Positions 24,297-36,015 are shown, numbered from the stretch's first letter. The stretch is DNA of 64,000 bases from Prinsepia uniflora (GCA_032719365.1 CM064862.1:60518131-60582130); one strand, 5' to 3'. The notes: generated by a model from the letters alone, not told the origin. Numbers and translations: made by a program.

Positions 24297-27145
24297 AACC
24301 CGTCCCGAGAGCCGGGATTAAGATAGTGATTAAGGTGTGATTAATGAGATTAATCCGTGGTTAGTAGGTCCCGATAAAAATGACGATTTTGCCCCTGGTT
24401 TGGGCAAAATAGTTGACTTTTAGTTTGGGTGGTCAAATGAGGGTTGACCAGTGACCAGGACGTAGTTTAGGACGTCACGAATCCATAGGCAGGTGGCACG
24501 CCTGATTCCGACATCCGAGGAGGAAATTGTGATGTTCGGAAGGTCGAGGGCATAACCGTAAAAAGGCGTAAAACAGGGGGGTATTTTGGTCTTTTTGGTT
24601 TCTGGGGATTTGTGCAGAGAAAGCAGAATGGATGGCTGGGATTTAACCAGGTGGGTAATGAGTAGAGTGGATGGTGACACTTGGCAGGGGGCTAGAGGAT
24701 TCTGGGAGAATCCTGTGTGTTCACGGTCCTAATTAATTGGGTGCATCCGTGTTGTTCGTGTGGGTGTGTGTTCAAAGAACAGAGAACAGAGGGTGAGAGA
24801 TTGAGATCAATTGATCGATCTGGGTGCAAGGGTTAGTGAAGATTGAGTTGTGAGAGTGACAGGGAGGTAGGAGTGAGTTGCTGATCGGGTTTTGGTGGTG
24901 CAATCGTGCATGGCGGCACGGCGGAGGTGCGAAGAAGGTTTAGGGGAAAACAGGGAGCCTGAGAGTTTGAGGTGGTGGCTACGCCGTGAGGCGGCTCAAA
25001 CCACGACTGTGGGACGTTCAGGAGGTTACAGGGAGGCCAACGAGCACCGTGGTAGGCGGCGGTGCGCATGGCGGAGCTGCAATCGAAGGGTAAGCTTCCT
25101 TGCTCTGTTTTCCCGTGAAATTTCATTTGGAAAGTCGTGAGGTTTGGCTGAGAGTCGAGAGAATTGAAGGTCAGGGTTATGTTCAGGAGGGTCCTAGGTG
25201 TCGACTAGGATGGTCGCCGTGACGGGGCCGTACACGGCGGGGCTCAGGCAAAGATGAGCACTCTGGTGCTCTGTTTTGATCGTGGGTTTCAAACGGCGAG
25301 TCGTCGAGCTTAGGGCTGAGTCGACAGTCCAGGAGGGTTGGTTGAGGTTTGGTAGAGTCCTAGGAAGAGGTTGATGTAGCCACCGTGAAGGGGGAAGTTG
25401 TGGGTGGCCGGGAAGGAAAACAGGGGTTTTTGGGTTGTTTGGTTCGAGCTTTAGTCGACGGGCTAGGGACGTTGTCGAGGTCTGAGGAGTTGGGGAATGG
25501 ATAGCTTGGAACTGGACGATGAGATTGGAGAAGAAAGGGAAGGAAATAGGACAGGCACGGCGGTGAACCGCTAACGCCGGTCTGAGTTGCAGGTGACTGT
25601 GGCGAACCGGGTTGGCTCGAGGTAGCTGATACACTGTAGCTGGCGCGTGAGGGCCACGCGCAGCCACTTTGGGCGGCGCGTGCCGCGGCGATGGGGAAAA
25701 CGATCAACATGGATTTTGGTCTAGAAGTTATGGTGAGTTCAATGGAGTTGGTTTCGAGTCAATCGGAAGCCGTTTGAGTGTAGTTCCGCGAGGGTGAATG
25801 TTTAGGGTCCCGGGTTCTAGGTCTTCGGTTCGGGGATTTTTGAGGGAATTTAGGTGAGTGTTTGTAGACGTGGTAGTGACATAATTTGGTGATTGTGAAC
25901 AGGATCGGGATTTCCCGAGAAATCCGAGGAAGCCGAGGAACGGGCTGGACGTTCGGGACGCGAGTAGGGCTTGGTACTGTGAGTGGACTCCTTCTTTAAA
26001 CTTGAGCATGCATAACTGTTTTCTATCGTTGTTTTGTGGATTTAGTCATTATTGAATATGTTTTAGTTGGTTTTACATTGTTGCACGTTTTTCGAGAAAT
26101 ACGGTATTTGACACGTTTTACGAGATATGTCGATTTCTGAGTAAAATGCCAGGGTTTTGGGGATTTTAAAGGATAACTAGTTTGATTTCTTACAAAAGGA
26201 TTTTGAAACATGATTTGGGAAGTAAATGAGCAGGAAAGTGGATTCCGGATTTGGGTTCGGAGTGACGGTTCTGGATGCCGGAAGGGTATCGGACCAGTGA
26301 TTTCGAATTCGGGTTTGGATGTGGATTGGTAAATGTTTTTCAAATGGTTTTGGGATTGGATTTGCTGGATCTGGATATTGGGTTTAAAGACCCGGATATA
26401 TGTGACGGGGGGACCGGCCGGATTGGGTTTAACGACCCGGATTGAGTTTAAAGACTCGGGAGTTTAAAGACTCGGATATATTGATTTTCCCCCGTAGGCC
26501 TTGAGTTTAAAGACTCGGATATGATTAAGGCCTGGATTGAGTTTAAAGACTCGGGAGTTTAAAGACTCGGATAGGTCCAGCAGGTTTGATCGGGAAAATG
26601 ATGATGTGATGTTATGATTTCTGATATGGTTTTATGATTCACATGTTGTGGTTTTTTTTTTCTAACTGTTTTATAGTGTTTCTGTTTCTTATGATGCGGT
26701 TTATGGTAAATTGATTTATAATTGTGTTCGTAATTATTGGTTATGCATGTGGTTTTCAAAACGGAGGGTGAAACTTGGCTTTCTTATAAAATGGTTTTAG
26801 AAACTTTCTTTTATCATGGTCCACTCACACTTTTGGTTTTAAATTGCCCTCCAGGTTGTGGAGCGAGTGCGGGGTCTTGACGTCGAGGCAGAGTCCGAGG
26901 CATAGAAGGGACGTGAGGGATTCCAGAATAGTTTAGAGTTTTCCGTATGCGTGTACTTTATCAGTTTTTATTTTTCCTTGTATTTCGTACTACGTTCTGT
27001 AAACGATAACTTCAGGATATTTTGTTTAATTACTCCTGCGTCTGATGGGGTTTGAGTGAGTTCTACTTGAGTATTTGTGTCGGGGAGTCAGACGGGAGCG
27101 GGATTTACCTCGGATTTCGGGGTGGAACCGGGGTGGGTCCTGACA
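24297..27145 (+). mobile_element. Solo LTR F, inserted near the end of E
   Basis: It starts at AACCCGTCCCGAGAGCCGGG, lacking the first few bases of the usual terminus, and ends GGTGGGTCCTGACA. E's last 20 bp (ATTCGGGACCGGTCCTAACA) follow at 27146. The flanks ATTC (24293-24296) and ATTCG (27146-27150) fit a damaged TSD. U3 and 3' end match LTR K on the other strand. The palindrome GGCGCGTGAGGGCCACGCGC is at 25642-25661. Confidence 0.8.
26381..26577 (+). repeat. Short tandem motif 'gtttaaagactcgg' in LTR F
   Basis: GTTTAAAGACTCGG or GTTTAAAGACCCGG recurs about nine times at irregular 16-50 bp spacing. The equivalent array in LTR K is at 49440-49725 in reverse (CCGAGTCTTTAAAC). Confidence 0.85.
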
Positions 27146-27224
27146 ATTCGGGACCGGTCCTAACATGTGGTACTAGCAAGAGCCACATTAAATGTGAGCC
27201 TACCTACCAATGCAAGCACGCACC

Positions 27225-28600
27225 GTCCAAACTGCTAGTTTTCCAAACAACACGCGTTTCTGTAATTTCTGACGCTTTCCAGGAATCTCGAATCCTATCC
27301 AAACAAAATCATGAAAGGTCATCAATGACTCTAAGAATCTCATATCAATTTCCCACGATTTTTCGGGAATTTAATAAAAATTTAAAGCATAACCTAAACC
27401 ATCAGACCCTCGAAACAGTATCGATACGATGTCAGTTTGTCTCGGACCCAACACCAAAAATGTTCATTACATTAAGTATAGTAAAACACCTGTTGAACAC
27501 TTCCCCAGAAACACATCCACGCGCCCTCACGCGCCGCCGCAAGCGGCTGCGCGTGAAAGCCACCCGCGTAGCACAGTAACTGCTACAGTGCGTCTTCTCT
27601 GCCCGTTTCTCAGTTAAACGGGTCCTGTACCCGCGAACAGACCCGGAAAAATCTCCATCGATTTGACCCTAATTTCTTTGTTTCTTTCACTAGATTTCAT
27701 CTATCCAATCCTAATTAGGGGTCTGTACGCTCAATTTCATGAAACTGGTCCTCAAATCACTCGACTCGAAACGAATACCCGACGTGTTCTTAACCGGGCT
27801 CCACCCAATTTCAACTCATTCCCTTAAATTAAACACACGGGAAGTAGCCTATGATCATAATAAACATTAATACAAGATCAATTGCACCAATCCTTAACTC
27901 TAACCCTTCGAACTTAAGCTCGATTTTTCGAAAGCTTTGGAGCTTCGATTCTTGATCAAAACAGCATCAAACTCCTTCTTTTTTGTTGTGGTTTAGCTCG
28001 AATTGGTCTCAGGAAGCTTAATCAAGCTTCAATTTTAATCAACAAAGCTCACAACTTTGAATTCGAATTTTCTCCAAAATTTTCAAAATTTTCGAATTCT
28101 GCAAAATCAGCGACCCCTCTGTCCCTCGTGTTTGTTTTGATCCAATTCAAACTCTTCAATCTCTCACTCTCACAACCGAATTGATCTGTTATTTAACAAT
28201 GTCAAAAGTTGGACAAAATAAATGGTTTTTCCCTAATTTAGGGATTAATGTCCCTAAATCCATGTTTTCATCCATGTTTTCTGGGCAAAGTGACAAGCAT
28301 CATTGGCTGATAGCATGAGTCAGCATCCACAATTCATTTGTCAAAAGTCCATTTTGCCCTTCGCTCGGAAAATTACCGTTTTACCCTACCTCTCAAAATT
28401 ACAAAAATGCCCCTCACTTTCGTAGACCCATAACTTTCGCATCCAACCTCCGATTGACGCATGCCGTCTGTCTGCGGATTCAGCGCCTCGAGACCTACTC
28501 AACGGTCTATTCGAAAAATCCAAAAAATGTTCTAATAAAAAAGTCGACTTTTAGCCCTTGTAACCAGGGGCAAAATTGTCAAAAAGACACTGGCTCGATT
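27225..28600 (-). repeat. Captured long-LTR fragment inside G
   Basis: Read on the minus strand this stretch matches the middle and 5' part of the long CCCGTCCC-type LTRs, closest to LTR B. Shared landmarks are GCACAGTAA.TGCTACAG near the G/C-rich palindrome, AAACGGGTCC, CCGATTGACGCATGCCG.CTG and GATTCAGCG.CTCGAGACCTA. It has no LTR termini and no TSD. H carries the same piece at the same place and relative orientation, so it was already part of the element before G and H separated. Confidence 0.75.
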
Positions 28601-28698
28601 CCTGAACGCAACAGTGACTGGAAAACCCTGTAATATAAGATTCCAAACAATGTACATCCCTCCGGATTCCCTGAATACCGAATCGATGTGGGGGCATT
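28601..28698 (+). other. 3' end of G interior with purine tract
   Basis: Conserved with H (32740-32840). The G/A-rich GATGTGGGGGCA (28685-28696) directly precedes the 3' LTR and is the likely plus-strand primer (polypurine tract). Confidence 0.6.
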
Positions 28699-29277
28699 TG
28701 TGGAACCCAAAATCATCCGAAAATTATGGAGCTGTCACGTGTCCCGTAATTCCCAAAAATGACCAAATTACCCTTGGCAAATAACGCTGATCATTTGAAA
28801 AACACACGCACATTGAATAATCTATTTACCAGTTAAATACGTTATTTGATCGGGTTAAAATCTCCGTAATATTGATATTCTCCCCGAGAGTTAATTATCG
28901 TTATTCTTAATAATGGATAATTAATATTAAAATACAATAAAAATCATTACTATCATGATGAGCCATCATTACAATTATTAAATAATATATTTAATAATAA
29001 TATATTATTTACTAATTAAATATTCAACCGACCAATCAGAACGCTACAAGACTCCCAAGATTTTCCTATAAATAGCAAGGCACATTTCATTTCCAAGGTA
29101 CGTTGATTCTTCGTTTCGAAGTATATCTCTTTCCTCTCTCAAAGCTAACTTAAGCATCGGAGTGTTCTTAGTCGAACAACCCCCCGGGTAAATCGATCGA
29201 AGCAACGATAGCTAATTGTTTGCTGTTTGCAAGAATTGTGAGGACTTTTCGCGACGAGTTCAATCTTTGATTCAACA
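28699..29277 (+). repeat. 3' LTR of G
   Basis: Starts TGTGGAACCC and ends TTCAACA, followed by TSD ATTAT. It differs from the 5' LTR by scattered substitutions and a small deletion in the 'aatattaat' run. Confidence 0.92.
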
Positions 29278-29282
29278 ATTAT

Positions 29283-29655
29283 TTTCTGAATCATGACCAC
29301 ATTTAGTAACAAACCATTAATGTAAACTTTAAGGCAAATAATTAACAATTTTTCAGCTTCTTCCTCACTAGAGATCAAGAAAGTTTTGTGAATGATGTCT
29401 CATTACCGAGTGAGTTTTCGACTGAGTTGTTCTTTGGTCGATACTCTCTTTACTAACATGTCCGACTGGAGACTAGAAGAGTTACTAATGAGTACTTCAA
29501 CGACACTTATTATTTGTCCTTAAACGCAATAAGTGACTCATTAATTTTTTGCATCTTTAATAATACTTTCCATGGCACGTAATGATGTGTAAACTCGGCC
29601 TTTAATGGGGCTAAAGGGCGCAAGCGCTGGACCTAAAACAATATTGGGCCTGAAA
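29283..29655. other. Non-coding flank between G and CACTA element P
   Basis: No gene or repeat recognised; moderately A/T-rich. Confidence 0.4.
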
Positions 29656-29658
29656 TTA

Positions 29659-29960
29659 CAGTAGTAAAAAATGTAGCTTTCCCGGCAAAACAATTTTGTT
29701 AGCAAAAACAAAATTTTGCCAGGAAAAGTCGCGAACTTCGTCAGAAAAAGCTCGCCAGCAAAGGTCTATGGCGGAAAAAATTCAAATTTTGTCGGCATAG
29801 ATGGCAATCTTACGCGGCAAAGCTTTTCCTCAGCATAGGGTGCCTTTGATGACAAAAGTATTTTCGCCGGCATAAATTTCAATCATTCGCGGCAAACCTT
29901 TTGTCAGCAAAGGCTACCTTTCCTGGCAAATACCTTTGCCGGCTAGGTTTTTCAATTTAA
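29659..29960 (+). repeat. Left TIR and subterminal repeats of P
   Basis: The TIR starts CAGTAGTAAAAAATGTAGC (the second base pair of the usual CACTA is changed: CAGTA). It is followed by many CCGGCA/GGCAAA units. Confidence 0.8.
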
Positions 29961-31026
29961 AAAAAATAATAATTAAAATTTATTTATCCTATAAAGCAAG
30001 CAGAGAAGACCTATTAAACAAGCAGAGAATACCTATTAATTAATTTCTACGAAATTTCTCATACTCTAAAATACTTTCATTATCCAAATGCAGAAAAAGA
30101 GAAAAAAAAAAGTGGCCATAAATTGTAGAGGCTTTTCCTTTTGTTTCTGGTTTCTGAAGTTTGACAGAGGCAGTTTCTCAGCAATAACTCTTCAGGCTCT
30201 CTGCAAATAAACTCACATAAGTTACCTCAACTAAGGATGAAACATAAAGTGAATAAGAACTCAAGCAACAATCAACAAGGGCCTTTTTTTTTTTTAGAAA
30301 TTTTACTATTATAACTTCCATCTATGTGGAAAACACGGTCAAGCATTCACAGCACCAACTGACAAATTTATCTTCTCTAAAAGAAAATTTCAATCTTTTA
30401 CTTAGAGAAGCAAGCATAATCCTCATGCACAAGGGTGCAAAGAGACATATCAGAAGCTGCTTAGCAACAAATGTAAAGGAGTAAATTAATGAGCCCCTCA
30501 AATGAAGCCAAAAAATTGCTAAACTGAAATCTAAGATACATGAAAGAAGCCATCAACGAAAACATATGAATTGTTATATACCAATTGGTCCTGACTCCTG
30601 CGTCATTGTGGTGGCATAAAGTCATTAAATCTTTCATACTTTGGACAATCTCAGCTGTCTATTAAGCATTCACTTGAGTTAGAAATTGGATATAAGTGTC
30701 AAACTAAGGCAACATGAATGTTCACATACTTGCAAGCACCAGGTGGATCATTCGGAAATCTCAAATCATCAACCACCTGTTGACAACATTCTTTCTGAAA
30801 AAGTAGAAGCCAAAAAAAAAACTAGCTTCGGCATACAGTCATCTTCTCTAAAGATGAGGTTCCTAGAAATACTAGAAAAGCAAGATATAACCTGAATTGC
30901 CAACTAGCAAGCATTAAGTAACCACATGAAGCAAATAATATTTTCAATTACTTGGTCATCATCTGATTTTAATAATGAGAATCATCAACTGGTTTTCACA
31001 ATGAGAACCATCAACTGATTTTCAAC
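29961..31026. other. P interior without an identified gene piece
   Basis: A/T-rich. On the minus strand near 30725-30795 a stretch after CTTTTTCAG reads ECCQQVVDDLRFPNDPPGAC before a possible donor; it could be another captured exon but I cannot assign it. Confidence 0.35.
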
Positions 31027-31133
31027 CTTCCAGCTCCGACAACAACTACCTTTTGTTTGACAAAGTCAGACAATGATTGACCTTGGGCTCTTACAGTTTC
31101 TAATAGTCCTACAAGTGCAAGACCTATAGTTCC
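31027..31133 (-). pseudogene. Captured NAD-malic enzyme exon (NAD-binding part)
   Basis: On the minus strand it reads GTIGLALVGLLETVRAQGQS, then SDFVKQKVVVVGAG. This matches the start of the NAD(P)-binding domain of plant mitochondrial NAD-malic enzyme (G-T-A-G-V-A-L-A-G-L-L type, ending in a VVVGAG nucleotide-binding turn). The enzyme decarboxylates malate to pyruvate. It stops at GGAAG|GTTGAA, a possible donor. Only this exon and the one at 31556-31721 are seen, in correct gene order on the minus strand. It is isolated inside transposon P, so it is a captured fragment and not a working gene. Confidence 0.75.
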
Positions 31134-31555
31134 CTAGAAGACATGAAGCATAATTGTCAGAGGTACTAAATTTAGGTTAGTACCAATTTGTATACACTAC
31201 ACCGAAATTTCAAATCCATAATCGACAAAATAGCTATGACACCATGTATCCACCTGTCTATCATCATTGTATGTGCAAAACCTTTTACGATAACACGCTA
31301 AAACGTTTCAAAAACCCACTTCATTTCTAATTTAGAGTCAATTTATGAGTTTAGACAGGGTAAGCAATACTTAAAAAAAAAGTGCACATTCTACTAGTAT
31401 CAATACAATGTTTCCATGCAAGAACTTAATGATTTGGAGATTACTTAAGCAAAAATTGATTATGTTTAATATGTTAATCAGGAAATAGAATATCAACAAG
31501 GATTAACCAAAAGGAGAGACTAAAAGCTAGGCCTTAGAGTTCCTATTATACTTAC

Positions 31556-31721
31556 AAAGATGGTCTTCAAGTAGCTTTTTATCATTAGTCCCAACATCAA
31601 GCATAACCAGCAGTATCTTTCGAAGAGGTACATAGATGAAGTGATATAAAAGTAGCAGTATCTGTCCAAGGTCACCTAGGCCAATGATACGACTCCCATC
31701 TGTTAGGACTATCATGTCTAC
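31556..31721 (-). pseudogene. Captured NAD-malic enzyme exon (malic domain)
   Basis: It is flanked on the minus strand by a canonical acceptor (AAATTGCAG before 31721) and donor (GTAAGT after 31556). It reads VDMIVLTDGSRIIGLGDLG and later VMLDVGTNDKKLLEDHL. These match the malic-domain segment of plant malic enzymes (VD-IVVTDGSRILGLGDLG ... VMLDVGTNNEKLL). Roughly eight residues are missing between the two motifs and the middle (ILLLLYHFIYVPLRK) is diverged. Together with 31027-31133 it identifies the donor as an NAD-malic enzyme gene. Intact splice sites but degraded coding sequence suggest genomic DNA capture, not an mRNA copy. Confidence 0.82.
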
Positions 31722-32154
31722 CTGCAATTTAGCATGGAAAAGAGGAAACAAAATGAGTAGTAAAATGAAGGCTAATCATTGTTAATAGAACATCTTGTTC
31801 TAAAAGTAGCAGTAACAACATGAAGGTGAGTGACAAAATAATGACCATCTTTCACACAACACTTAACCATACTCCTCTTAGAATTAGAAAATGATTTACA
31901 AACGTAATTCCACATGAACATGTATTTCTGTTTTCCAATAGAGAACCTTCTTTGAACATATGACCATGCTATGCAAAATGTTGGACCAAATGAATGACAA
32001 TAGAGGCTGTGGACTCTGTTTTTAATGAATGCAAGCATTTGATGGTATTTTGTGTGTTGAACACAAAGCTACAAAGATATGCAACATAATAATGCAAAAA
32101 CCATTAGAAACAATCAAAGTAGAAAAAGAAAACCCTATATCATGAGTTGCTGTC

Positions 32155-32739
32155 TGTTGAATCAAAGATTGAACTCGTCGCGAAAAGTCCTCACAATTCC
32201 TGCAAACAGCAAACAATTAACTATCGTCGCCTCGATCGATTTACCCGGGGGGTTATTCGACCAAGAACACTCTGATGCTTAAGTTAGCTTTGAGAGAGGA
32301 AAAGGATATACTTCGAAACGAAGAATCAACGTACCTTGGAAATGAAATGTGCCTTGCTATTTATAGGAAAATCTTGGGAGCCTTGGAGCGTTCTGATTGG
32401 TCGGTTGAATATTTAATTAGTAAATAATATATTATTATTAAATATATTATTTAATAATTGTAATGATAGTCCATCATGATAGTAATGATATTTATTGTAT
32501 TTTAATATTAATATTAATTATCCATTATTAAGAATAATGATAATTAACTCTCGGGGAGAATATCAATATTACAGAGATTTTAACCCGATCAAATAACGTA
32601 TTTAACTGGTAAATAGATTATTTAATGTGCGGGTGTTTTTCAAATGATCAGCGTTATTTGCCAAGGGCAATTTGGTCATTTTTGGGAATTATGGGACACG
32701 TGACAGCTCCAGAATTTTCGGATGATTTTGGGTTCTACA
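32155..32739 (-). repeat. 3' LTR of H
   Basis: Plus-strand ends are TGTTGAATCAAAG and TTTTGGGTTCTACA, i.e. TGTAGAACCC...TTCAACA on the element strand. TATAAATA lies at 32358-32365 (minus). Next to it, 32740-32753 is the purine-rich tract on the minus strand. Confidence 0.92.
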
Positions 32740-32859
32740 AATACCCCCACATCGATTCGGTATTCAGGGAATCCGAAGAGATGTACATTGTTTGGAATCT
32801 TATATTACCGGGTTACCGGTTACTGTTGGGTTCAAGAATCGAGTCAGCGTTTATTTGAC

Positions 32860-34530
32860 GATTTTGCCCCTGATTATAAAGGTTAAAAGTTCATTTTTAG
32901 TTTTAGAAAAACTAATCTGGGATTAGTGGTGTGAATCGGACATAATGTGCAAATGACCATTTTGCCCCCATGCGTGGGCAAAATATTGATTTTTAAATTC
33001 GGACGGTCAAATGGACTTTGGCCGATGACCGTGACGTAGTTTGGGACGTCACGAGTTCATAGACAGGTGGCACGTTCGATTCCGACACTTGAGGAAGAAG
33101 TTATGACGATCAGAAGTCGAGGGGTATTTTGGTAATTTTGAAAGGTAAGGGCAAAATGTTGACTTTTGAACCGGGGGGTCCAAAGGACGAGAGCCAGAGA
33201 CCGTTACGTAGGTCGAGTCGATACGAATCCGTAGATTGGCGGCATGCCGAAATCGGAGATTCGACGACGAAGTTGTGGTCACGGGAACGAAATCGACTAA
33301 CCGAACAAACCGGAGTTTCGATTAAAATAATATTAAATTGTGAATAGTGACCGTTGATTGTGAACACTTGGATGAGTGACAAGTGTCACTCATCCCTTGA
33401 TTTAGGGACCCCTAAAATCAGCTCCATGTTTTATGGAACCCATCATCATTATGTCTTAACCATTTTTTAATTATCCCTAATTTCTATTTAAACACCATTA
33501 ATTTTCTTCTTCCTCTACATTCAATCCGTGAACAAAGGATGAAATTGTTCTTGAGAGTGAATAATTGAGTGTTTGAAGAGTCGGTTTTAACTGAGGAAAA
33601 ACACGGGGGACAAAGAGTGTGAGGTGAAAACCAGAATCGAAAAATTTTGGAATTTGGGGGGGAATTTCGAATCTGCAGCTATGAGCTCTGAGGATCAAAA
33701 TTGAGCTCACGTTAAGCCTTCTGGGATTACCACGATCAGAATCATCGAAAGAACGAAGCCAATTGATGCCCAATTGGCTCTGATCGGTCAAGGCGACAGG
33801 AAGCAAAATTCGAGATTGAGTTGTGATCGTGGAGTGATCAATCGATGCAATTGAAGTGGGGAATTGGTTTAACTTAGTCCATTTAAGCTTCTAGGTGGAT
33901 CAATTGAAGTTAATCTGTTGAGATTGATGAATTTCGAAGATCGAATTTTGCCCAGTGTTCTTCGAAGCTGATCTTCGAATCGTGTGGTTTAAGGTAATCA
34001 ATTGTCTAATTAAGTATACAGAACTTTAATTAGACTTACAACTAAGCTTTTTGAATGTTCAATTGAAGGATTGGGTGTCAAATTGACGGGAAGTTAGTCA
34101 GGTTGTGACGCGGGTTGCACAACCCGTTTACCAGAGAAACGGGTTGTAGGGACGACACTGTAACAATCACTGTTCACCGCGCGTGGGTTTCACGCGCAGC
34201 CACTCACGGCAGCTCGTGAGGGCGCGTGGTAGACTTTCTGGGGAAGTGTTCAACAAGTGTTTTTCTATACTCAATGTAACGAACATTTTTGGTATTGGGT
34301 ATGAGTTAATCGGACATCGTATCGATACTGTTTCGAGGGTTTGAAGGTTTAGGTTATGTTTTAATTTAATATTTAATTTCCGAAAAATTGTGGAAAATTG
34401 ATATGATATTTTTAGAGTCATTGATGACCTTTCATGATACTTTTGGATAGGATTCGAGATTCCTGGAAAGCGTCAGAAATTACGGAAACGCGTGCAGTTT
34501 GGAAAACAAGCAGTTTGGACGGTGCATGCT
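32860..34530 (+). repeat. Captured long-LTR fragment inside H
   Basis: Counterpart of 27225-28600. In plus orientation it reads like a long CCCGTCCC-type LTR: ACGTCACGAGTTCATAGACA and GGTGGCACGTTCGATTCC near 33045-33085, GCGCGTGGGTTTCACGCGC at 34179-34197, ATGTAACGAACATTTTTGG at about 34275. It lacks LTR ends. It is better preserved than the copy in G over the 33000-33300 part. Confidence 0.78.
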
Positions 34531-34792
34531 TGCATTGGTAGGCTGGCTCACATTTAATGTGGCTCTTTCTAGTACCAAAAATATGCTTGCTACGTGTCAA
34601 GAGTTCGTCGAAGGTGTTTAGAAACTTTGTTGGAACGGGTGTACAACCAGTGCCACGTGGTGGGCGGAGTTTGGCTGAACAGTCGACGGAGATTTGGCGG
34701 TGACTGAGTGCACTTGCGGACGTGACTAGTGAGCATTGGTAGGCTGGATCACATTCACTGTGACTCCTGTTAGTACCACAAATATGCTCACT

Positions 34793-35314
34793 ATGCTTCA
34801 AGGTGTCGAGAGACCCAACAATCTTGCTTTGTGGGAGCGTGGCGGTTCTCGTGGCCTAAGTCCATTCCGAGGGAAAGATATGGAGTTTGAGAAGCCTCAA
34901 GACCTCATGGAGTGGAAGGCTTGCAATCAAATTGCCTTTCCAAGCGATGCTCTCGTGGAGCTTGGCGACAGTCATGCCTCTCCAAACTTAAGGATGGCCT
35001 CGCACTTCCGCATGATTGATGAGCTGTACAACGGGTTTGGAGGTTAGCCTGATCTCAAAAAGATTGACATGACCCTTAAAATTCCTCCAGAGTCCCGGGA
35101 CATGAGCCGGCTACTTTCTCCATTTAGAGATATGAATGGCGGGAGGCCTTCAGACATCCTAATCAAGGAGTGGTTGAGCGCTCCACTGTGCTTGAAGGGA
35201 ACCGTTGTTCAGAAGAAGAACGAAAAACAAGGACCTATTGGTTCTTGGGAGAAAAAAGTATGCCGGGAAACTTCTTTCCTAACCAAAAAGCATGCCGAGC
35301 AACTTCTTTCCTAA
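34793..35314 (+). pseudogene. Antisense ORF of H
   Basis: It runs opposite to gag. From ATG 34793 (MLQGVERPNNLALWERGGS) it stays open to 35314 except for one TAG near 35046, where G has CAG. About 173 codons in all. Well-conserved stretches with G are SRDMSRLLSPFRDMNGGRPS, then SDILIK.WLSAPLCLKG.VV and QGPIGSWEKK. Nothing matches a protein family I know. The last 60 bp come from a 32-bp tandem duplication read in two frames. With one stop in one copy and three in the other, the ancestral element probably had this frame intact. Whether it was made into protein is unknown. Confidence 0.5.
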
Positions 35315-35539
35315 CCTTTCCGTTCTAGTCCCGCGAATGTGCCATCTTGATGCGAAGGGCCGTAGAAACGGAAAGTTATGTTGTCGATGTGAGATTACGA
35401 TAACTTAAGAAAACATAAGGTCCTAATTTCACATCGGAAGCCAAAGTGGGCGAGTTGGAGATGAGCCGTGCAGAGAAGATGCTGATAGAAAATGAGCGAG
35501 ATACCGCTCGAGATGAGCTCTCCTTGCTGCGCAGAAACT

Positions 35540-35870
35540 TGCAGGACTCGGAAGGCTTGGATGCTTCGATGACGAAGGCTTAGGTGCTTCGTATGGCGAA
35601 GGCTTAGATGCTTCGCAGGGCGAAGGCTTGAATGCTTCGACGACGAAGGCTTGGATGCTTCGATGACGAAGGCTTGGATGCTTCGATGACGAAGGCTTAG
35701 GTGCTTCGCATGGCGAAGGCTTAGGTGCTTCGCATGGCGAAGGCTTAGATGCTTCACAGGGCGAAAGCTCGGATGCTTTGATGAAGAAGGCTTGGATGCT
35801 TCGATGACGAAGGCTTGGATACTTCGATGACGAAGGCTTGGATACTTCGATGACGAAGGCTTTTCATACT
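35540..35870 (-). repeat. 23-bp minisatellite of H
   Basis: About 14 units of GACGAAGGCTTGGATGCTTC plus GAT on the plus strand, with CGCAGGGCGAAGG and CGCATGGCGAAGG variants. H has more units than G. It lies between gag and the antisense ORF. Confidence 0.88.
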
Positions 35871-36015
35871 AGAGAGAATAAGCTTTGAAAATTGTACATG
35901 GTGAACAAATCAATTTGTCAATCTCATTCCATTGATACTTGAATTTAGAAGACAACTTGAAAGCAAAATTGAAAAACTCCATAGAATTTTATGTCTCTCT
36001 AATGTTGACTTGCGT

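Larger units (their letters stand above)
17785..27165 (+). mobile_element. Solo LTR E, containing solo LTRs D and F
   Basis: It starts TGTGACGACCCGTCCC and ends GGGACCGGTCCTAACA. The TSD is TGTGG at 17780-17784 and 27166-27170, and element G continues on both sides. Without D (18674-22019 plus TSD) and F (about 24297-27145) the LTR is about 3.2 kb. The core block with a GCGCGTG..CACGCGC palindrome is at 22289-22309 and TTCGATGTAACGAACATTTTG at about 22380. With one LTR, perfect TSDs and no interior, it is a solo LTR. Confidence 0.88.
13736..29277 (+). mobile_element. Element G: gag-only LTR retrotransposon with nested LTRs
   Basis: Bounded by LTRs of 585 bp (13736-14320) and 579 bp (28699-29277), both starting TGTGGAACCCAAAATC and ending TTGATTCAACA. 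The TSD is ATTAT on both sides (13731-13735, 29278-29282). Without the nested E/D/F block (17785-27165 plus its TSD) the element is about 6.2 kb. Order of parts: LTR, PBS, leader repeats, gag, 23-bp minisatellite, antisense ORF, captured foreign LTR fragment, purine tract, LTR. There is no protease, reverse transcriptase, RNase H or integrase, so it is non-autonomous and relied on pol proteins in trans. Element H is its sister copy with the same order of parts. Confidence 0.9.

Noticed and set aside
25194..25710. Overlapping frames of 157 and 116 codons on the minus strand
   Set aside because: They are inside solo LTR F in its G/C-rich half and have no family motif; other LTR copies do not conserve them.
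17785..27165. E and F as the 5' and 3' LTRs of one element
   Set aside because: F's start and end differ in sequence from E's, and the last 20 bp of E reappear after F with TSD TGTGG, so F is inserted in E and E is a solo LTR.
29283..32154. An intact NAD-malic enzyme gene at this locus
   Set aside because: Only two exon pieces are present, one with an internal deletion, and they sit between CACTA TIRs; the rest of the gene is absent.
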